From assembly GCF_039645985.1 (NCBI RefSeq), contig NZ_CP147919.1:992001-1056000 (forward strand): a stretch of 64,000 bases of DNA, in the 5' to 3' direction. The first letter of the stretch is position 1; each line of letters opens with the position of its first letter. This DNA comes from Sulfurimonas sp. HSL3-7 (lineage in GTDB: Bacteria > Campylobacterota > Campylobacteria > Campylobacterales > Sulfurimonadaceae). The notes under the pieces are model-generated. The model was not told where the DNA came from. It ran no database searches and was given only the letters and a program-made list of their open reading frames with translations. Shown piece after piece: positions 20,062 to 29,920 of the stretch. The position numbers were made by a program, and so were the translations under genes.

Positions 20062-20856
20062 ATGAAAAGAATGTTTGCACTACTGCTGTTATCAGCTGCG
20101 GCACTGTTTGCCAAAGAGTACTATTCCAAAGTCGAACCGTACGAGGTCCTGACAATCGCATCCAATGTGTCGGGGCAGGTCACTTTTGCAGATGAGAAAC
20201 GAGAGGGGAAAAAGCTTGACGGCAAGGCTTATATCAAGATCGATGACAAACTCGATCGCATCGAGCTGGAGAATGTCCGCAAGAAGATCACCCTGCTGCG
20301 AAACACGCTAAAGCTGAACGAGGCGATGCAGAAAAACTACGAAGAGATACTCGCAAAAAAAGAGACCAACTACGACAATATCAGAGAACTGAAGACAAAG
20401 TCGCTGATCGAAAAAGACAAAGAGTTCTATGATCTCGTCACAACGCAGAATCAGCTGATCTCTACGGAGAAAGAGGTTGACAACCTCAAGGTTCAGATCA
20501 ATGATCTGAACCTTCGTGCAGAGCAGCTGCAAAAGAGCATTGACGACAAATCACTTTCGGCCACAGGGAAGGTCCTCTACCAGCTCAGCGTCAAAGAGGG
20601 GCAGGTGGTCAACCCCGGGATGGAACTTGCCAAGGTGGCCGACATTTCCAGGGCGAAACTGACTATCTTTCTGAATGCCGATGATATGAAAAATGCCAAA
20701 AGCAGGGTACTCTACCTCAATGGCGAAAAGAGCCGCTACAAGATCAGCCGCGTGTGGGCGATCGCCGACTCGACACATCTCTCAAGCTACAAGGCCGAGA
20801 TCATCATCGATGCGCCGAAATATTTCTCGGAGCTGATGAAGGTGGAACTGAGATGA
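20062..20856 (+). CDS. Periplasmic membrane-fusion (HlyD/MFP-like) protein
   Basis: 264 residues: signal peptide (1-17), a lipoyl-like half motif, a long coiled coil (about 70-165) and a beta-barrel part with GKVLYQLSVKEGQVVNPGMELAKVAD. It lacks a long membrane-proximal domain, so it is short for the family. It lies 116 bp after the RND pump and is the likely adaptor joining pump and TolC. Its stop overlaps the ATG of the molybdopterin oxidoreductase. Confidence 0.85.
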   Translation: MKRMFALLLLSAAALFAKEYYSKVEPYEVLTIASNVSGQVTFADEKREGKKLDGKAYIKIDDKLDRIELENVRKKITLLRNTLKLNEAMQKNYEEILAKKETNYDNIRELKTKSLIEKDKEFYDLVTTQNQLISTEKEVDNLKVQINDLNLRAEQLQKSIDDKSLSATGKVLYQLSVKEGQVVNPGMELAKVADISRAKLTIFLNADDMKNAKSRVLYLNGEKSRYKISRVWAIADSTHLSSYKAEIIIDAPKYFSELMKVELR

Positions 20857-22595
20857 GTCTGACGACAGCCTGCCCCCTGGACTGTTACGACGCCTGCAGT
20901 ATCGACGTCGTCGACGGAAAGCTCCGCGGCAGCAAAGATACCTATACGCACGGCTATCTCTGCCCGCATCTGAACCACTACGGCAACCATGAGCGCATCA
21001 GCACACCGCGCTACGAAGGCAAAGAGATCACGATGGAGCAGGCCCTGCATCTCCTTGAAGAGAAGATCGCGAGAGTCTCCGACCCTTCCCAGATACTGCA
21101 CTACCGCGGGCGCGGCAACTTTGGTCTGATGCAGCAGGTGAGCGACCACTTTTTCGCCTCATACGGTGCGACCCTGACAGAAGGATCGCTCTGCGACGGT
21201 GCCGGCGAAGCCGGTGTCATAGAAGGGCGGGGCTCCAACCGGCTGCTTCCGCCGGAGCAGATCGAAAAAGCGGAGGTTGTGATCGTCTGGGGACGCAATA
21301 TCCACACGACCAATTCGCATCTGCTCCCCTTTTTGAAAGATAAGAAGGTCATCGTCATCGACCCGGTCCGGACGAAGCTGGCCGAAAGTGCAGATTTCCA
21401 TCTGCAGATCAAACCCAGGGGCGATCTCTACCTGGCACTGCTGCTGAGCCGATTCGTGATGATCAACTCGATGGAGGATACAGCGTTCCTGAAGGCATAT
21501 GCCCCGGAATATGAGGATTTCTACGAGCTGACCCAGACGGTACGTATCAAAGCGGTCCTGGAGAGCATCGATGTCACGCTGGGGGATATCGGTAAGATAC
21601 TGGATCTTGTCCAGGGACGACGTACGGTGATCCTTGTCGGCGTCGGGATCCAGAAATACCGCAACGGTGCAGAGGCAATGCGCGCCATCGACGGTTTGGG
21701 CGCACTGCTGGGGCTCTTTGGCAAAGAGGGGTGCGGCGTCAACTTTCTGGGCAATTCGGCAGAGGGGATAAGATCGCCTTTCAACCAGAGCTCAAAAGCA
21801 AAGAGCGTGGCTCTCGGCAATGTCGAGTTCGGCCGTTTCGAGCTGGCCTTCATCCAGGGGTCAAACCCGCTCAACCAGATGCCCGATACCAACAGGGTAC
21901 GCGAATCGATCGCCAAAACTCCTTTTACGGTCTATTTCGGTCTCTATGAGAACGAGACGTCCGAGATCGCGGACCTGGTCATACCGGCGAAGAGCTTTTT
22001 GGAAAAAGATGATATCCGCAGTTCATACGGACATCCCGGGCTGCTTGATATGCCGAAGATCGCCGAGAGCGCGACGGGTATCAGCGAGTATGATCTGACT
22101 GAAAAGTTGTGCAAGGCCTTTGACATAGACATTGAAAGCGAACTGAGTTACCTCGAACACTTTCAGACCTTTGCTGAGGATACAGCGTACGGACAGATGG
22201 TGAAAGGGCGCGAAACACTCCCCTACACCGAAGGATTTGACACCGATGACGGCGAGTTTTGTTTCCTGGAGGAGTACGAATCTGATGCCGATCTTGAAAA
22301 TGATCTGTTTTTATTGACGATCAAAAGCGAACATAGTCTAAACTCTCAATTCAAAAGAGAGAAGTGCGTCCATCTCAACAGTTCGCACGGACTTAATGAG
22401 GGTGACAGGGTCCGGATATCTTCGGACAACGGCAAGTTGGAACTTGAGGTCGCGCTTGATGAGCGGCTGAGAGATGACTGTCTCCTGATCTATTCCGGAA
22501 CACCTGGGGTCAACCTCCTAAGTGATTCCAAGCTCAGTTATGAAGGCAAAAATGCCGCGTATCAAGAAAAAAAAGTAAAGGTAGAAAAATGCTAG
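20853..22595 (+). CDS. Molybdopterin oxidoreductase (DMSO reductase family)
   Basis: 580 residues. The N-terminus has a four-cysteine [4Fe-4S] pattern (CPLDCYDAC and the later YLCPH), then Mo-bis-MGD binding segments such as VVIVWGRNIHTTNSH, and a C-terminal molydopterin-dinucleotide-binding barrel (SSHGLNEGDRVRI). There is no Tat signal, so it should be cytoplasmic. The substrate is not evident; formate dehydrogenase- or thiosulfate reductase-like activity cannot be separated by eye. The ATG at 20853 overlaps the adaptor stop (ATGA). It sits inside an efflux operon, which is odd. Confidence 0.88.
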   Translation: MSLTTACPLDCYDACSIDVVDGKLRGSKDTYTHGYLCPHLNHYGNHERISTPRYEGKEITMEQALHLLEEKIARVSDPSQILHYRGRGNFGLMQQVSDHFFASYGATLTEGSLCDGAGEAGVIEGRGSNRLLPPEQIEKAEVVIVWGRNIHTTNSHLLPFLKDKKVIVIDPVRTKLAESADFHLQIKPRGDLYLALLLSRFVMINSMEDTAFLKAYAPEYEDFYELTQTVRIKAVLESIDVTLGDIGKILDLVQGRRTVILVGVGIQKYRNGAEAMRAIDGLGALLGLFGKEGCGVNFLGNSAEGIRSPFNQSSKAKSVALGNVEFGRFELAFIQGSNPLNQMPDTNRVRESIAKTPFTVYFGLYENETSEIADLVIPAKSFLEKDDIRSSYGHPGLLDMPKIAESATGISEYDLTEKLCKAFDIDIESELSYLEHFQTFAEDTAYGQMVKGRETLPYTEGFDTDDGEFCFLEEYESDADLENDLFLLTIKSEHSLNSQFKREKCVHLNSSHGLNEGDRVRISSDNGKLELEVALDERLRDDCLLIYSGTPGVNLLSDSKLSYEGKNAAYQEKKVKVEKC

Positions 22596-23758
22596 AAAAA
22601 TCTTATGTATTACCAACTTATGCCCGGGCAGACATTTCATTCGTCTCAGGCCAGAATGCGACGCTGACCGACAGCGAAGGCAAGGAGTATATCGATTTCA
22701 CCTCGGGTATCGGTGTTGTGAGTGTCGGCCACGGTGACAACGCCCTTTCGCAGGCGCTCTGCGAACAGGCAAAAAAGATCATCCATATCTCGAACCTCTA
22801 TCAGATAGCACCGCAGGAAGAGGCGGCGAAGAAGATCGTCCTTGAGAGCGGTTACGACATGCAGTGTTTCTTCGGCAACTCGGGAGCCGAAGCCAATGAA
22901 GGGGCGATCAAGATCGCCCGAAAATACGGCGAGGTCGACGGACAGCCGAAACGCTACAAGATCATCACGCTCAAGCATTCGTTTCACGGCCGTACCATCA
23001 CGACGGTCAAAGCGACGGGACAGGCATCGATGCACAACTATTTCGGGCCGTTTCCGGACGGATTCGTCTATGCCGACGATATCGACCAGATCGCATCGCT
23101 GGTCGATGACCACACGGTCGGCGTGATGATCGAACTGATCCAGGGCGAGGGCGGCGTTCAGCCTATTGACAAGGAAAAGGTACAGAAGCTTGCCGCCTTT
23201 TTGAAAGAGAAGGATGTCCTGCTGATTGTCGACGAGGTACAGACCGGTGTCTACCGTACGGGCGAGTTCCTGGCGTCGAATGTCTATGATATCGAACCCG
23301 ACATCATCACGCTGGCCAAAGGGCTCGGTGGCGGCGTGCCGATCGGTGTGGTGATGACGGGCAAAAAAGATGTTCTGGGAGCCGGCGATCACGGTTCGAC
23401 TTTCGGGGGTAACTACCTTGCCAGCACAGCTGCAAGCACGGTGGTCGATCTCCTGAGCGCCTATAAGCAGAGCGGTGCGCTCGATGAGGCGATCATCGCC
23501 TTTGCCCAGAAACTTGAGGCATTGCAAAAAGCGCACAGCGACATCTTCACCGAAGCGGTCGGTTTCGGCCTGATGCGCGGGTTGCGTGTTGTCGATGCCG
23601 ACACGCTGGCAGCCATTATCACTGCCGCGCGTACACACGGGGTGATGGTGCTGCGTGCAGGGCGCAATACGCTGCGTTTTCTGCCGCCGTTAACGATTAC
23701 AAAGGATGAGATGGATGAGGGTTTTGCACGACTTGAAAAAGCTATCGGTACTCTGTAG
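22589..23758 (+). CDS. argD: Acetylornithine/succinyldiaminopimelate aminotransferase
   Basis: 389 residues, class III PLP-dependent aminotransferase. The family pattern includes DFTSGIGVVSVGHG, FFGNSGAEANEGAIK, LKHSFHGRT, the cofactor aspartate in VDEVQTGVYRTG, and the PLP lysine in ITLAKGLGGGVPIG. It is the arginine (and lysine) biosynthesis step. It overlaps the molybdoenzyme by 7 bp and is translationally coupled within the operon. Confidence 0.92.
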   Translation: MLEKSYVLPTYARADISFVSGQNATLTDSEGKEYIDFTSGIGVVSVGHGDNALSQALCEQAKKIIHISNLYQIAPQEEAAKKIVLESGYDMQCFFGNSGAEANEGAIKIARKYGEVDGQPKRYKIITLKHSFHGRTITTVKATGQASMHNYFGPFPDGFVYADDIDQIASLVDDHTVGVMIELIQGEGGVQPIDKEKVQKLAAFLKEKDVLLIVDEVQTGVYRTGEFLASNVYDIEPDIITLAKGLGGGVPIGVVMTGKKDVLGAGDHGSTFGGNYLASTAASTVVDLLSAYKQSGALDEAIIAFAQKLEALQKAHSDIFTEAVGFGLMRGLRVVDADTLAAIITAARTHGVMVLRAGRNTLRFLPPLTITKDEMDEGFARLEKAIGTL

Positions 23759-25046
23759 TCTTCTTCTGGCTACCGCTGTAACGGCAAGCGGTGCAGAAAC
23801 AGGCAGCGACCAGAACGCGACACTGCTCTTCGAGACCCAGCAGATGAGTGCCGATGAGCAGAAGGGGGCGGCTGCCTCCCTGGAGGAATACCTCTCCGAG
23901 CTTAAACGCCGACAGTTCGGCTACGAGTATGAAAAAGCGGACCAGGAGAGCTCAAAACTGCGCGACTCCTGGATCCAGCCGGTCAAGATCAGCTACAGCA
24001 TTACGCGTCAGAACCCCTATAATGAGCAGGGGCGCGAAGAAGTTGAGAACCAGAATGGCGCGATTGCCATCGACCAGCCGATATTTCAGAGCGGCGGGAT
24101 CATCTACGGTATCAAGTTCGCCAATGCATCGCGTGAGTATGCCAATTACAGTATCGACCAGCAGAAACGCATTATGATCAAACAGGCTGTCGACCTGTTG
24201 ATGCAGATCAAGCAGTCGGAGCTGAGTATCGCAAAACAGCAGCTTCAGATCGCCAATTCCGAGATTAACCTTGAACAGAAACGCGAACAGTATCTTAACG
24301 GCCAGCTTGATTCGGGATTTCTGAACAATGCCATTCTCGAGAAAAACATCGCGGTGCAGGCACTGTATGACCTTGAGACGGGTAATGAACAGCTGATAGC
24401 ACAGTTCAAAAAGATCAGCGACCTCGACCCCAAAAGAGCAAAGATTCCTTTTCTTGCACTGCTGGACGAAGGGACATTCCTGGCGCGGAACATCGACCTT
24501 AAACTGGCCGAAAGCGAGAGCGAGAAGAACCGTTACAACAAAAACGTGACACTGATGAAATATCTCCCTGCAGTGAACCTGCAGGCATCCTACAATTGGC
24601 AAAAGCAGCAGTCCAACTTTGTACTGCCTACCGGACCGACCACGATCCAGTCACCGGAAACGATCTACTATCGCTACGGACTGAGTGCTTCAATGCCCTT
24701 GGATATCAACAGCTACAATGACTTTGAAGCGGCAAAAGTCGAGTACCTGAAATCGCAAGTCGTCATTGATGACAAGAAACGCGAATTGAAACTGCTCTAC
24801 GAGCAGGTGATGCAGAATCTGAAGAAGTACGACAAAAAGATCGCGCTGGCCGATGATAACCGGAACCTTTATGAAGCGCTGCTTGACGAGACCAGGGGAC
24901 TTTTCAAAGCGGGATACAAAACGCAGTACGATGTCGACACCCTCTCGAACTCATTGGAGATCGAAGGGATTAATAAGAAGATCTACGAGATCGACAAACA
25001 GCTCGAACTTTTGAGCCTGTATGAAAAGGTGAGCAGTGACCTTTAG
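23706..25046 (+). CDS. TolC-like outer membrane efflux protein
   Basis: About 446 residues: signal peptide ending near ASG, then two long alpha-helical halves typical of outer-membrane factors (heptad-rich SELSIAKQQLQIANSE and YEQVMQNLKKYDKKIAL). It probably completes the tripartite pump with the RND transporter and adaptor. The start overlaps argD by about 50 bp; the ATG at 23715 is an equally good alternative. Confidence 0.85.
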   Translation: MRWMRVLHDLKKLSVLCSLLLATAVTASGAETGSDQNATLLFETQQMSADEQKGAAASLEEYLSELKRRQFGYEYEKADQESSKLRDSWIQPVKISYSITRQNPYNEQGREEVENQNGAIAIDQPIFQSGGIIYGIKFANASREYANYSIDQQKRIMIKQAVDLLMQIKQSELSIAKQQLQIANSEINLEQKREQYLNGQLDSGFLNNAILEKNIAVQALYDLETGNEQLIAQFKKISDLDPKRAKIPFLALLDEGTFLARNIDLKLAESESEKNRYNKNVTLMKYLPAVNLQASYNWQKQQSNFVLPTGPTTIQSPETIYYRYGLSASMPLDINSYNDFEAAKVEYLKSQVVIDDKKRELKLLYEQVMQNLKKYDKKIALADDNRNLYEALLDETRGLFKAGYKTQYDVDTLSNSLEIEGINKKIYEIDKQLELLSLYEKVSSDL

Positions 25047-26031
25047 TAACTATATGACGCAGTGGCTCTATGGCGAACAGGGATACTATGCGACCTACCG
25101 CGCGATCGGTAAAGAAGGGGACTTCTATACGGCGGTCTCCGCCTCGAAGTTTTTCGGGGGCACCATTGCCAAGCATATTATTTCGCTGGTGGATGAGGGA
25201 TTCCTGGCGAATGATGCCACTATCTGCGAGATCGGGGCGCACCACGGCTACTTCATTGCGGATGTGATCGAGTTCCTCTATACCCTCCGTCCCGAATTGC
25301 TTAAAAGTTTCAGCTTCGTCATCGTCGAGCGTTTTGATGCCCTGCAGGAGCAGCAGCGAAACTATCTTAACACCTCGTTCGGCGATGCGATCAGCCTTTC
25401 CCATGTCAAGAGCCTGAGTGAGCTGCATGTCGAGAATGCCTTTTTCATCGCCAATGAGATCTTCGATGCCTTTCCCTGCGAGCTCTTTTTCAAGGGAAAG
25501 ACGGCGCGTGTCGAAGAGGACGGCAATGTCGAATTCGATGTGGATGACGAATGGGTCAGTGCAAAAGCCGCCAAATACCATAAAGACCGCGGTGAGATCG
25601 CGGTGGGCTATGAAGAGTTTGCCAGTGAGATGGCCTCTGCCGCCAAGACGTTTGAGTTTATGAGCTTCGACTACGGCGAGATGATGGCACGCCCCGACTT
25701 CTCGCTGCGCGTCTATGACAAGCATAAGGTCTACCCCTTCTTTGACGAGGAATTGAACCGCAAGGAGGCTTTCGGATCGACGGACATCACCTACGATGTC
25801 ACCTTCGAGCATGTCAAGGATGCTTACGAAGAGGCGGGCGTGACCTTCATCGAACTCAAGGCGCAGATGACGGCGCTGGTCAACATGGGAATTCTGGAGC
25901 TGTTGGAGATGCTGCAGAAGAATGCGGATGAGAAGATCTACAAACAGGAGCTTGAAAAGGTCAAGATGCTTATTATGCCGGACTTCCTGGGTGAACGTTT
26001 CAAGATGATCCGTTTTAGAAAAGAGCGCTAA
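25036..26031 (+). CDS. SAM-dependent methyltransferase, MidA/NDUFAF7 family
   Basis: 331 residues with the family's N-terminal DFYTAVSASKFFGGTIA, the SAM-binding loop ICEIGAHHGYF and the IANEIFDAFPCELF motif. In mitochondria the homologue methylates an arginine of complex I subunit NDUFS2; the bacterial role is less clear. GTG start at 25036, overlapping the TolC-like gene, so it is the last gene of this operon. Confidence 0.88.
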   Translation: MTFSNYMTQWLYGEQGYYATYRAIGKEGDFYTAVSASKFFGGTIAKHIISLVDEGFLANDATICEIGAHHGYFIADVIEFLYTLRPELLKSFSFVIVERFDALQEQQRNYLNTSFGDAISLSHVKSLSELHVENAFFIANEIFDAFPCELFFKGKTARVEEDGNVEFDVDDEWVSAKAAKYHKDRGEIAVGYEEFASEMASAAKTFEFMSFDYGEMMARPDFSLRVYDKHKVYPFFDEELNRKEAFGSTDITYDVTFEHVKDAYEEAGVTFIELKAQMTALVNMGILELLEMLQKNADEKIYKQELEKVKMLIMPDFLGERFKMIRFRKER

Positions 26032-26120
26032 TCCTTGCGTAATCGAAGTGATGGAATTTTCTTAGTTAGTAATAAATCTCTGAGCGATACAATAACAAAA
26101 ATAAAAAAGAAGGTGTAGAT

Positions 26121-26663
26121 ATGCGTTCGATCCTGATGCTGTTTATCGTTACTGTTTTGCTCTACGGTGACAAAGTAGACGGGCGTACGCCTCTTCACAA
26201 CTCGGTTTATTATGAAGATGAACCGTTAACCCGTTCTCTGATCGAAAAGGGGGCTGATGTCAATGCTGAAAATGCAGCGGGTCTGACGCCGCTGCATATC
26301 GCCATAAAAAAGCGTGACCTGAAGATGGCCCGGATATTAATGGAGAACGGTGCCGATATCGATGCACAGGACAACAGAGGCAACACAGTGTTGATCCTGG
26401 CGATCAAAAAACATAATCTTGAACTGGTGCGTTTTGTTGTTGTCAACGGTGCCGATGTCAACCTGGCCAATGATGACACGGTCACACCGTTGCACCAGGC
26501 AGCATTCACCGGGGATGTAAAAGTGGTGGACTTTCTACTCAAAACAGGTGCTGATCCTTTTGTGAAAAATGCAGACGGTTACACACCGCTTGATTTTGCT
26601 GAATACAAAAAGAACAAAGCGGTGGCGAATGAATTAAAAAACTATATGGGAAAAAAAAGATGA
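26121..26663 (+). CDS. Ankyrin-repeat protein
   Basis: 180 residues: a hydrophobic N-terminus (about 1-15, possible signal peptide) and four to five ankyrin repeats of about 33 residues, each with TPLH/TVLILA and GADVN/GADID turns. A protein-interaction scaffold, probably periplasmic; the partner is unknown. It overlaps thiS by 4 bp. Confidence 0.88.
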   Translation: MRSILMLFIVTVLLYGDKVDGRTPLHNSVYYEDEPLTRSLIEKGADVNAENAAGLTPLHIAIKKRDLKMARILMENGADIDAQDNRGNTVLILAIKKHNLELVRFVVVNGADVNLANDDTVTPLHQAAFTGDVKVVDFLLKTGADPFVKNADGYTPLDFAEYKKNKAVANELKNYMGKKR

Positions 26664-26860
26664 CGATCATTGTAAACGGGCAAGAGAGAACGATAGAAGA
26701 GGGTGCGACACTGTTGGAACTTTTGAAAAAACTTGACCTTGAGGAAAAGGTGATGGCTGCCGCTGTCAATATGCAGATCGTCAAACAGGACCAATGGGGT
26801 GAGCATCGCCTCAACGACAGTGATAAACTGGAACTTTTGGACTTTGTCGGCGGCGGTTAA
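26660..26860 (+). CDS. thiS: Sulfur carrier protein ThiS
   Basis: 66 residues with a ubiquitin-like fold ending in the diglycine FVGGG tail that is adenylated and thiocarboxylated to supply sulfur for the thiazole of thiamine. ATGA overlap with the ankyrin gene. It converges on acpS with a 4-bp overlap. No other thi gene is adjacent. Confidence 0.93.
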   Translation: MTIIVNGQERTIEEGATLLELLKKLDLEEKVMAAAVNMQIVKQDQWGEHRLNDSDKLELLDFVGGG

Positions 26861-27207
26861 CGCTTTTCATGGGTGACGACGGCAATGGCATAGTCGCCGT
26901 CATGGGTAATAGAGAGGGCAGAGGCCCGAATGCTGAATTGCTCTTTGACCTTATCGGAAAGTTCCAGAACAGGGGCCCCTTTGGCGGTTTTGGAGATCGT
27001 GATGTCGTGAAAACCGCATTCGGCTCCGATACCGCAGCCCAGGGCTTTTGAAGCTGCCTCTTTTGCAGCCCAGAACCCGGCGGCAGTCCGGTGGTTTTTT
27101 ACCAGAATGATCTCTTGAGGCGATAAGAACTTATCCAAAATTTTATGGTCATATTTTTCGATCAGCTTTTTCATGCGATCGATTTTTATAAGATCGATTC
27201 CTATCAT
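26857..27207 (-). CDS. acpS: Holo-[acyl-carrier-protein] synthase
   Basis: 116 residues; transfers phosphopantetheine from CoA to acyl carrier proteins. Family signatures are IGIDLIKIDR with the Mg-binding aspartate and AAGFWAAKEAASKALG. It could also modify the carrier domain of the ACP-PlsC protein at 7748-8950. Confidence 0.94.
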   Translation of the reverse strand: MIGIDLIKIDRMKKLIEKYDHKILDKFLSPQEIILVKNHRTAAGFWAAKEAASKALGCGIGAECGFHDITISKTAKGAPVLELSDKVKEQFSIRASALSITHDGDYAIAVVTHEKR

Positions 27208-27233
27208 GCTACTCGCTTATAAGAAGTACACAA

Positions 27234-27509
27234 CTAGTTTTGGCACTCTTTGATGTCCAGTTTCTTCATCAGTTTTTCAAGGATCTTGCCGCCTTCGCGA
27301 TCATAGTCATCATGAAATTCGACAACAATGACCTTGCGTCCGTTTGCAATATCGCTCGTATAGCTGTTGTAATCCAGAGTACACTCTTTCAACACACTGT
27401 CCAAAGCCGTATTGATCTCTACACGCTGTTCATCGTTTGAATACGCTAACGATATTTTGGTGTAGCGCTCTTCGCCTTTATACTCTGCATCAATACATGG
27501 AACTGACAT
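27234..27509 (-). CDS. Conserved-looking small protein, unknown function
   Basis: 91 residues, acidic, without signal or membrane helix. No family recognised. It is probably cotranscribed with acpS (26 bp apart). Confidence 0.6.
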   Translation of the reverse strand: MSVPCIDAEYKGEERYTKISLAYSNDEQRVEINTALDSVLKECTLDYNSYTSDIANGRKVIVVEFHDDYDREGGKILEKLMKKLDIKECQN

Positions 27510-27673
27510 ATATAAACCTCTTCTTGATATTGGTCAGATTATACAACAGAAAGATTTTAGATATTCTTGAAGCTATCCATATTGCAAATCTCTTCTCTGC
27601 ATCTCCGTGCGTTGAGTTAAAACAGAAGCGAAGCAGTCGGTTTTTTGAAAGAGAACATGAGCTGCTGATTAGC

Positions 27674-29566
27674 TCATATATTGCGCTGGTTCAACATCTC
27701 TTCGGTCTCTTGCGAGGTTCTTGCCATGTAAAAGTCTGTAAAAGCTTCATCGCTCAGCGGTTTGGAGAAATAGTAGCCCTGGAAAAGATGGCAATGGTTC
27801 TGTTGAAGAAACGAGAGCTGTTGGGCTGTCTCCACCCCCTCGGCTACGACTTTGAGTTTAAATATTTTGGCCATATTCAGGATCGTAACGACCATGGCCT
27901 GATCCGAACTCTCTTTATAGAGATTGGAGATAAAACTGCGGTCGATCTTCAGTTCGGAGATCGGCATAGCGGAAAGATAGCTCAATGAAGAGTAACCGGT
28001 GCCAAAGTCATCCATTGAGAAGTGTATATTGCGAAGGGAAAGACGTTTCATGATGGCGACCACTCTATCGATATCTTCGACCAAGACGGTTTCGGTGATC
28101 TCAAAGACAAGCTTGCCGGTAAGCTCCGGTGTCAGATATGTGTCTGTCAGTCTCTCCACCCCTTCGATAAAAGTGCTGTGAAAGAGCTGACGTACGCTGA
28201 TATTAATGGAAAACTGCTCAAGGTGCATGCCTTTTTTTGTCCATGAAGCAAGCGTTTTAAAAGACTCTTCCAAAATGTAGGTGCCCAATTCAACGATAAG
28301 CCCGGTTTTTTCCGCAATCGGGATGAACTTATCGGGCGGAATTGTGCCCAGAGTGTCGTTATGCCAACGCGACAACACTTCACAGCCGATCACTTTCTCC
28401 TGCGCATTGAATTGGGGTTGATACAGAAGCGTGATTTCACCGTGCTGCAGGGCGAAGTGGAGCTGGCGTTCGATCTGCAGATGCATTTCGATCCTTTTGG
28501 CAAGAGCATCATTGAAGATGATGACACCATCGCGTCCCTGCGCTTTGACCTCATACATGGCGATGTCCGCCTCTTTGATAAGACGATTGGCGCTCGATGA
28601 ACTCTTGTCTACAACCTCTACGCCGATACTGGCACTGATGTAGAGATGATGAAGGTCAATAATATAGGGCTCTTTCAGAAGGGTCAACAGTGCTTTTGCA
28701 AGAAACATTGCTTCATTAAGGGCCTCTTCTCTGCTTTCGAACTCCTGTGAAACGATCACAAACTCGTCCCCGCCCAACCGGGCAACGATCTGATCGGCAG
28801 CGATAAGGCGTTCCATACGTGAAGCAACAACTTTCAGGAGCTTGTCACCGACATCATGCCCGAGTGAATCGTTGATGGTCTTGAAATGGTCCAGGTCGAT
28901 CAGCATCATAAACGAGTAGCGTTGGGAGTGGTAGAGGTTTTTGACTTTCTGCGTTAGACAGTCGATAAAGTAACGACGGTTGTAAAGGCCGGTCAGGTGA
29001 TCATGTGCGGCTTGAAAACTGCTGGTTTCTAAAAGCAGGTAGCTGGTATATGAGGAGTAATAGAGAACCCCGAGCAAGATGAGTGAAAAGAGTGCGAGAA
29101 TATAGCCATACAGCTCACCGATAAGCGAAAAATAGATCGACAAGGGGATTAGAAGAAACATCAGTGTCAATGCAAAGAGCCGTTTGTCAGAAGTGAGGAG
29201 CGTCGAGGCAACCACCGAGGCCCCGATCTGCGTAAATATCGCGATATAGTTGAGATGCCCGCGCTCTTCTGTCACATAAAGTACAAAGATCAGGGTCCAA
29301 AGCGAAAAGATGACGAGAAAAAAGATCGAGACCTTGTTGTACCACTGCTTGGTCTCATTTGCATTCATCCTGTTTGGGATGTAGGCTTTATAGAGGCGGT
29401 ACCCCCAGAATGAGACCAGCAGCGTCAATATATACCAGAACAGTGCAGGTTCGGCAATACCATTGATCCAGCCTAAAAAAATATATCCCAGTCCTGGGAA
29501 AAGCGAAAGCGCGATCAATAATAGGATCTGCTTACGAAGAAAAGTATATGATTCAGTGGTCTTCAT
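27674..29566 (-). CDS. Membrane GGDEF-EAL cyclic-di-GMP protein
   Basis: 630 residues: five to six N-terminal membrane helices (about 10-180), a GGDEF domain with intact RLGGDEFVIV, and an EAL domain whose signature reads EVLSRW with conserved EITETVLVED and DDFGTGYSSLSYL. Key catalytic residues of both domains are present, so either c-di-GMP synthesis or hydrolysis is possible. The signal sensed by the membrane part is unknown. Confidence 0.92.
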   Translation of the reverse strand: MKTTESYTFLRKQILLLIALSLFPGLGYIFLGWINGIAEPALFWYILTLLVSFWGYRLYKAYIPNRMNANETKQWYNKVSIFFLVIFSLWTLIFVLYVTEERGHLNYIAIFTQIGASVVASTLLTSDKRLFALTLMFLLIPLSIYFSLIGELYGYILALFSLILLGVLYYSSYTSYLLLETSSFQAAHDHLTGLYNRRYFIDCLTQKVKNLYHSQRYSFMMLIDLDHFKTINDSLGHDVGDKLLKVVASRMERLIAADQIVARLGGDEFVIVSQEFESREEALNEAMFLAKALLTLLKEPYIIDLHHLYISASIGVEVVDKSSSSANRLIKEADIAMYEVKAQGRDGVIIFNDALAKRIEMHLQIERQLHFALQHGEITLLYQPQFNAQEKVIGCEVLSRWHNDTLGTIPPDKFIPIAEKTGLIVELGTYILEESFKTLASWTKKGMHLEQFSINISVRQLFHSTFIEGVERLTDTYLTPELTGKLVFEITETVLVEDIDRVVAIMKRLSLRNIHFSMDDFGTGYSSLSYLSAMPISELKIDRSFISNLYKESSDQAMVVTILNMAKIFKLKVVAEGVETAQQLSFLQQNHCHLFQGYYFSKPLSDEAFTDFYMARTSQETEEMLNQRNI

Positions 29567-29836
29567 AAAACAATCTTATAGACTATTCGTTTTGATTACT
29601 CTTAATGTTTTCAAAGTCATCAGGAATGAAGATGCTCTTAATAGCAGGATTCAAACAGATATATATTCTGTTTTACTCGCGAGATCGTGCGGGCAGGGGT
29701 GATATGATTTGTGGTTTATCGAGAAAAAAAGCTTCGGTTCTCAATTGATGTTCAAGTTGCCGTCGGTAAGTGTAAACTATTCATATTACTTTATCCAAAG
29801 AAAATATCCATTACAGGATATCTCTCTTTGGCATAT
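29567..29836. other. Non-coding gap between the GGDEF-EAL gene and the terminator repeats
   Basis: No convincing gene. AT-rich; it probably contains the promoter of the GGDEF-EAL gene, but no clear -35/-10 pair was chosen. Confidence 0.4.
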
Positions 29837-29895
29837 CATCGACTCTGGTTTCGCACGAAAATTGTGAAAAGACAATATATTGTCTTTTTTTATTG
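29837..29895. terminator. Terminator-like repeat element, copy 1
   Basis: Begins with CATCGACTCTGGTTTCGC and continues to an AAAAGACAATATATTGTCTTTTTTT hairpin near 29870-29890 with a T run on the + strand and an A run, hence also T run, on the - strand. It resembles copy 2 immediately to the right. Confidence 0.55.
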
Positions 29896-29920
29896 ATCTC
29901 CAAGCCGACGTCGGTACTTC

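Noticed and set aside
27437-27988. + strand reading frame of 183 codons
   Set aside because: It lies opposite the 3' end of the GGDEF-EAL gene and has no ribosome-binding site or known motif.
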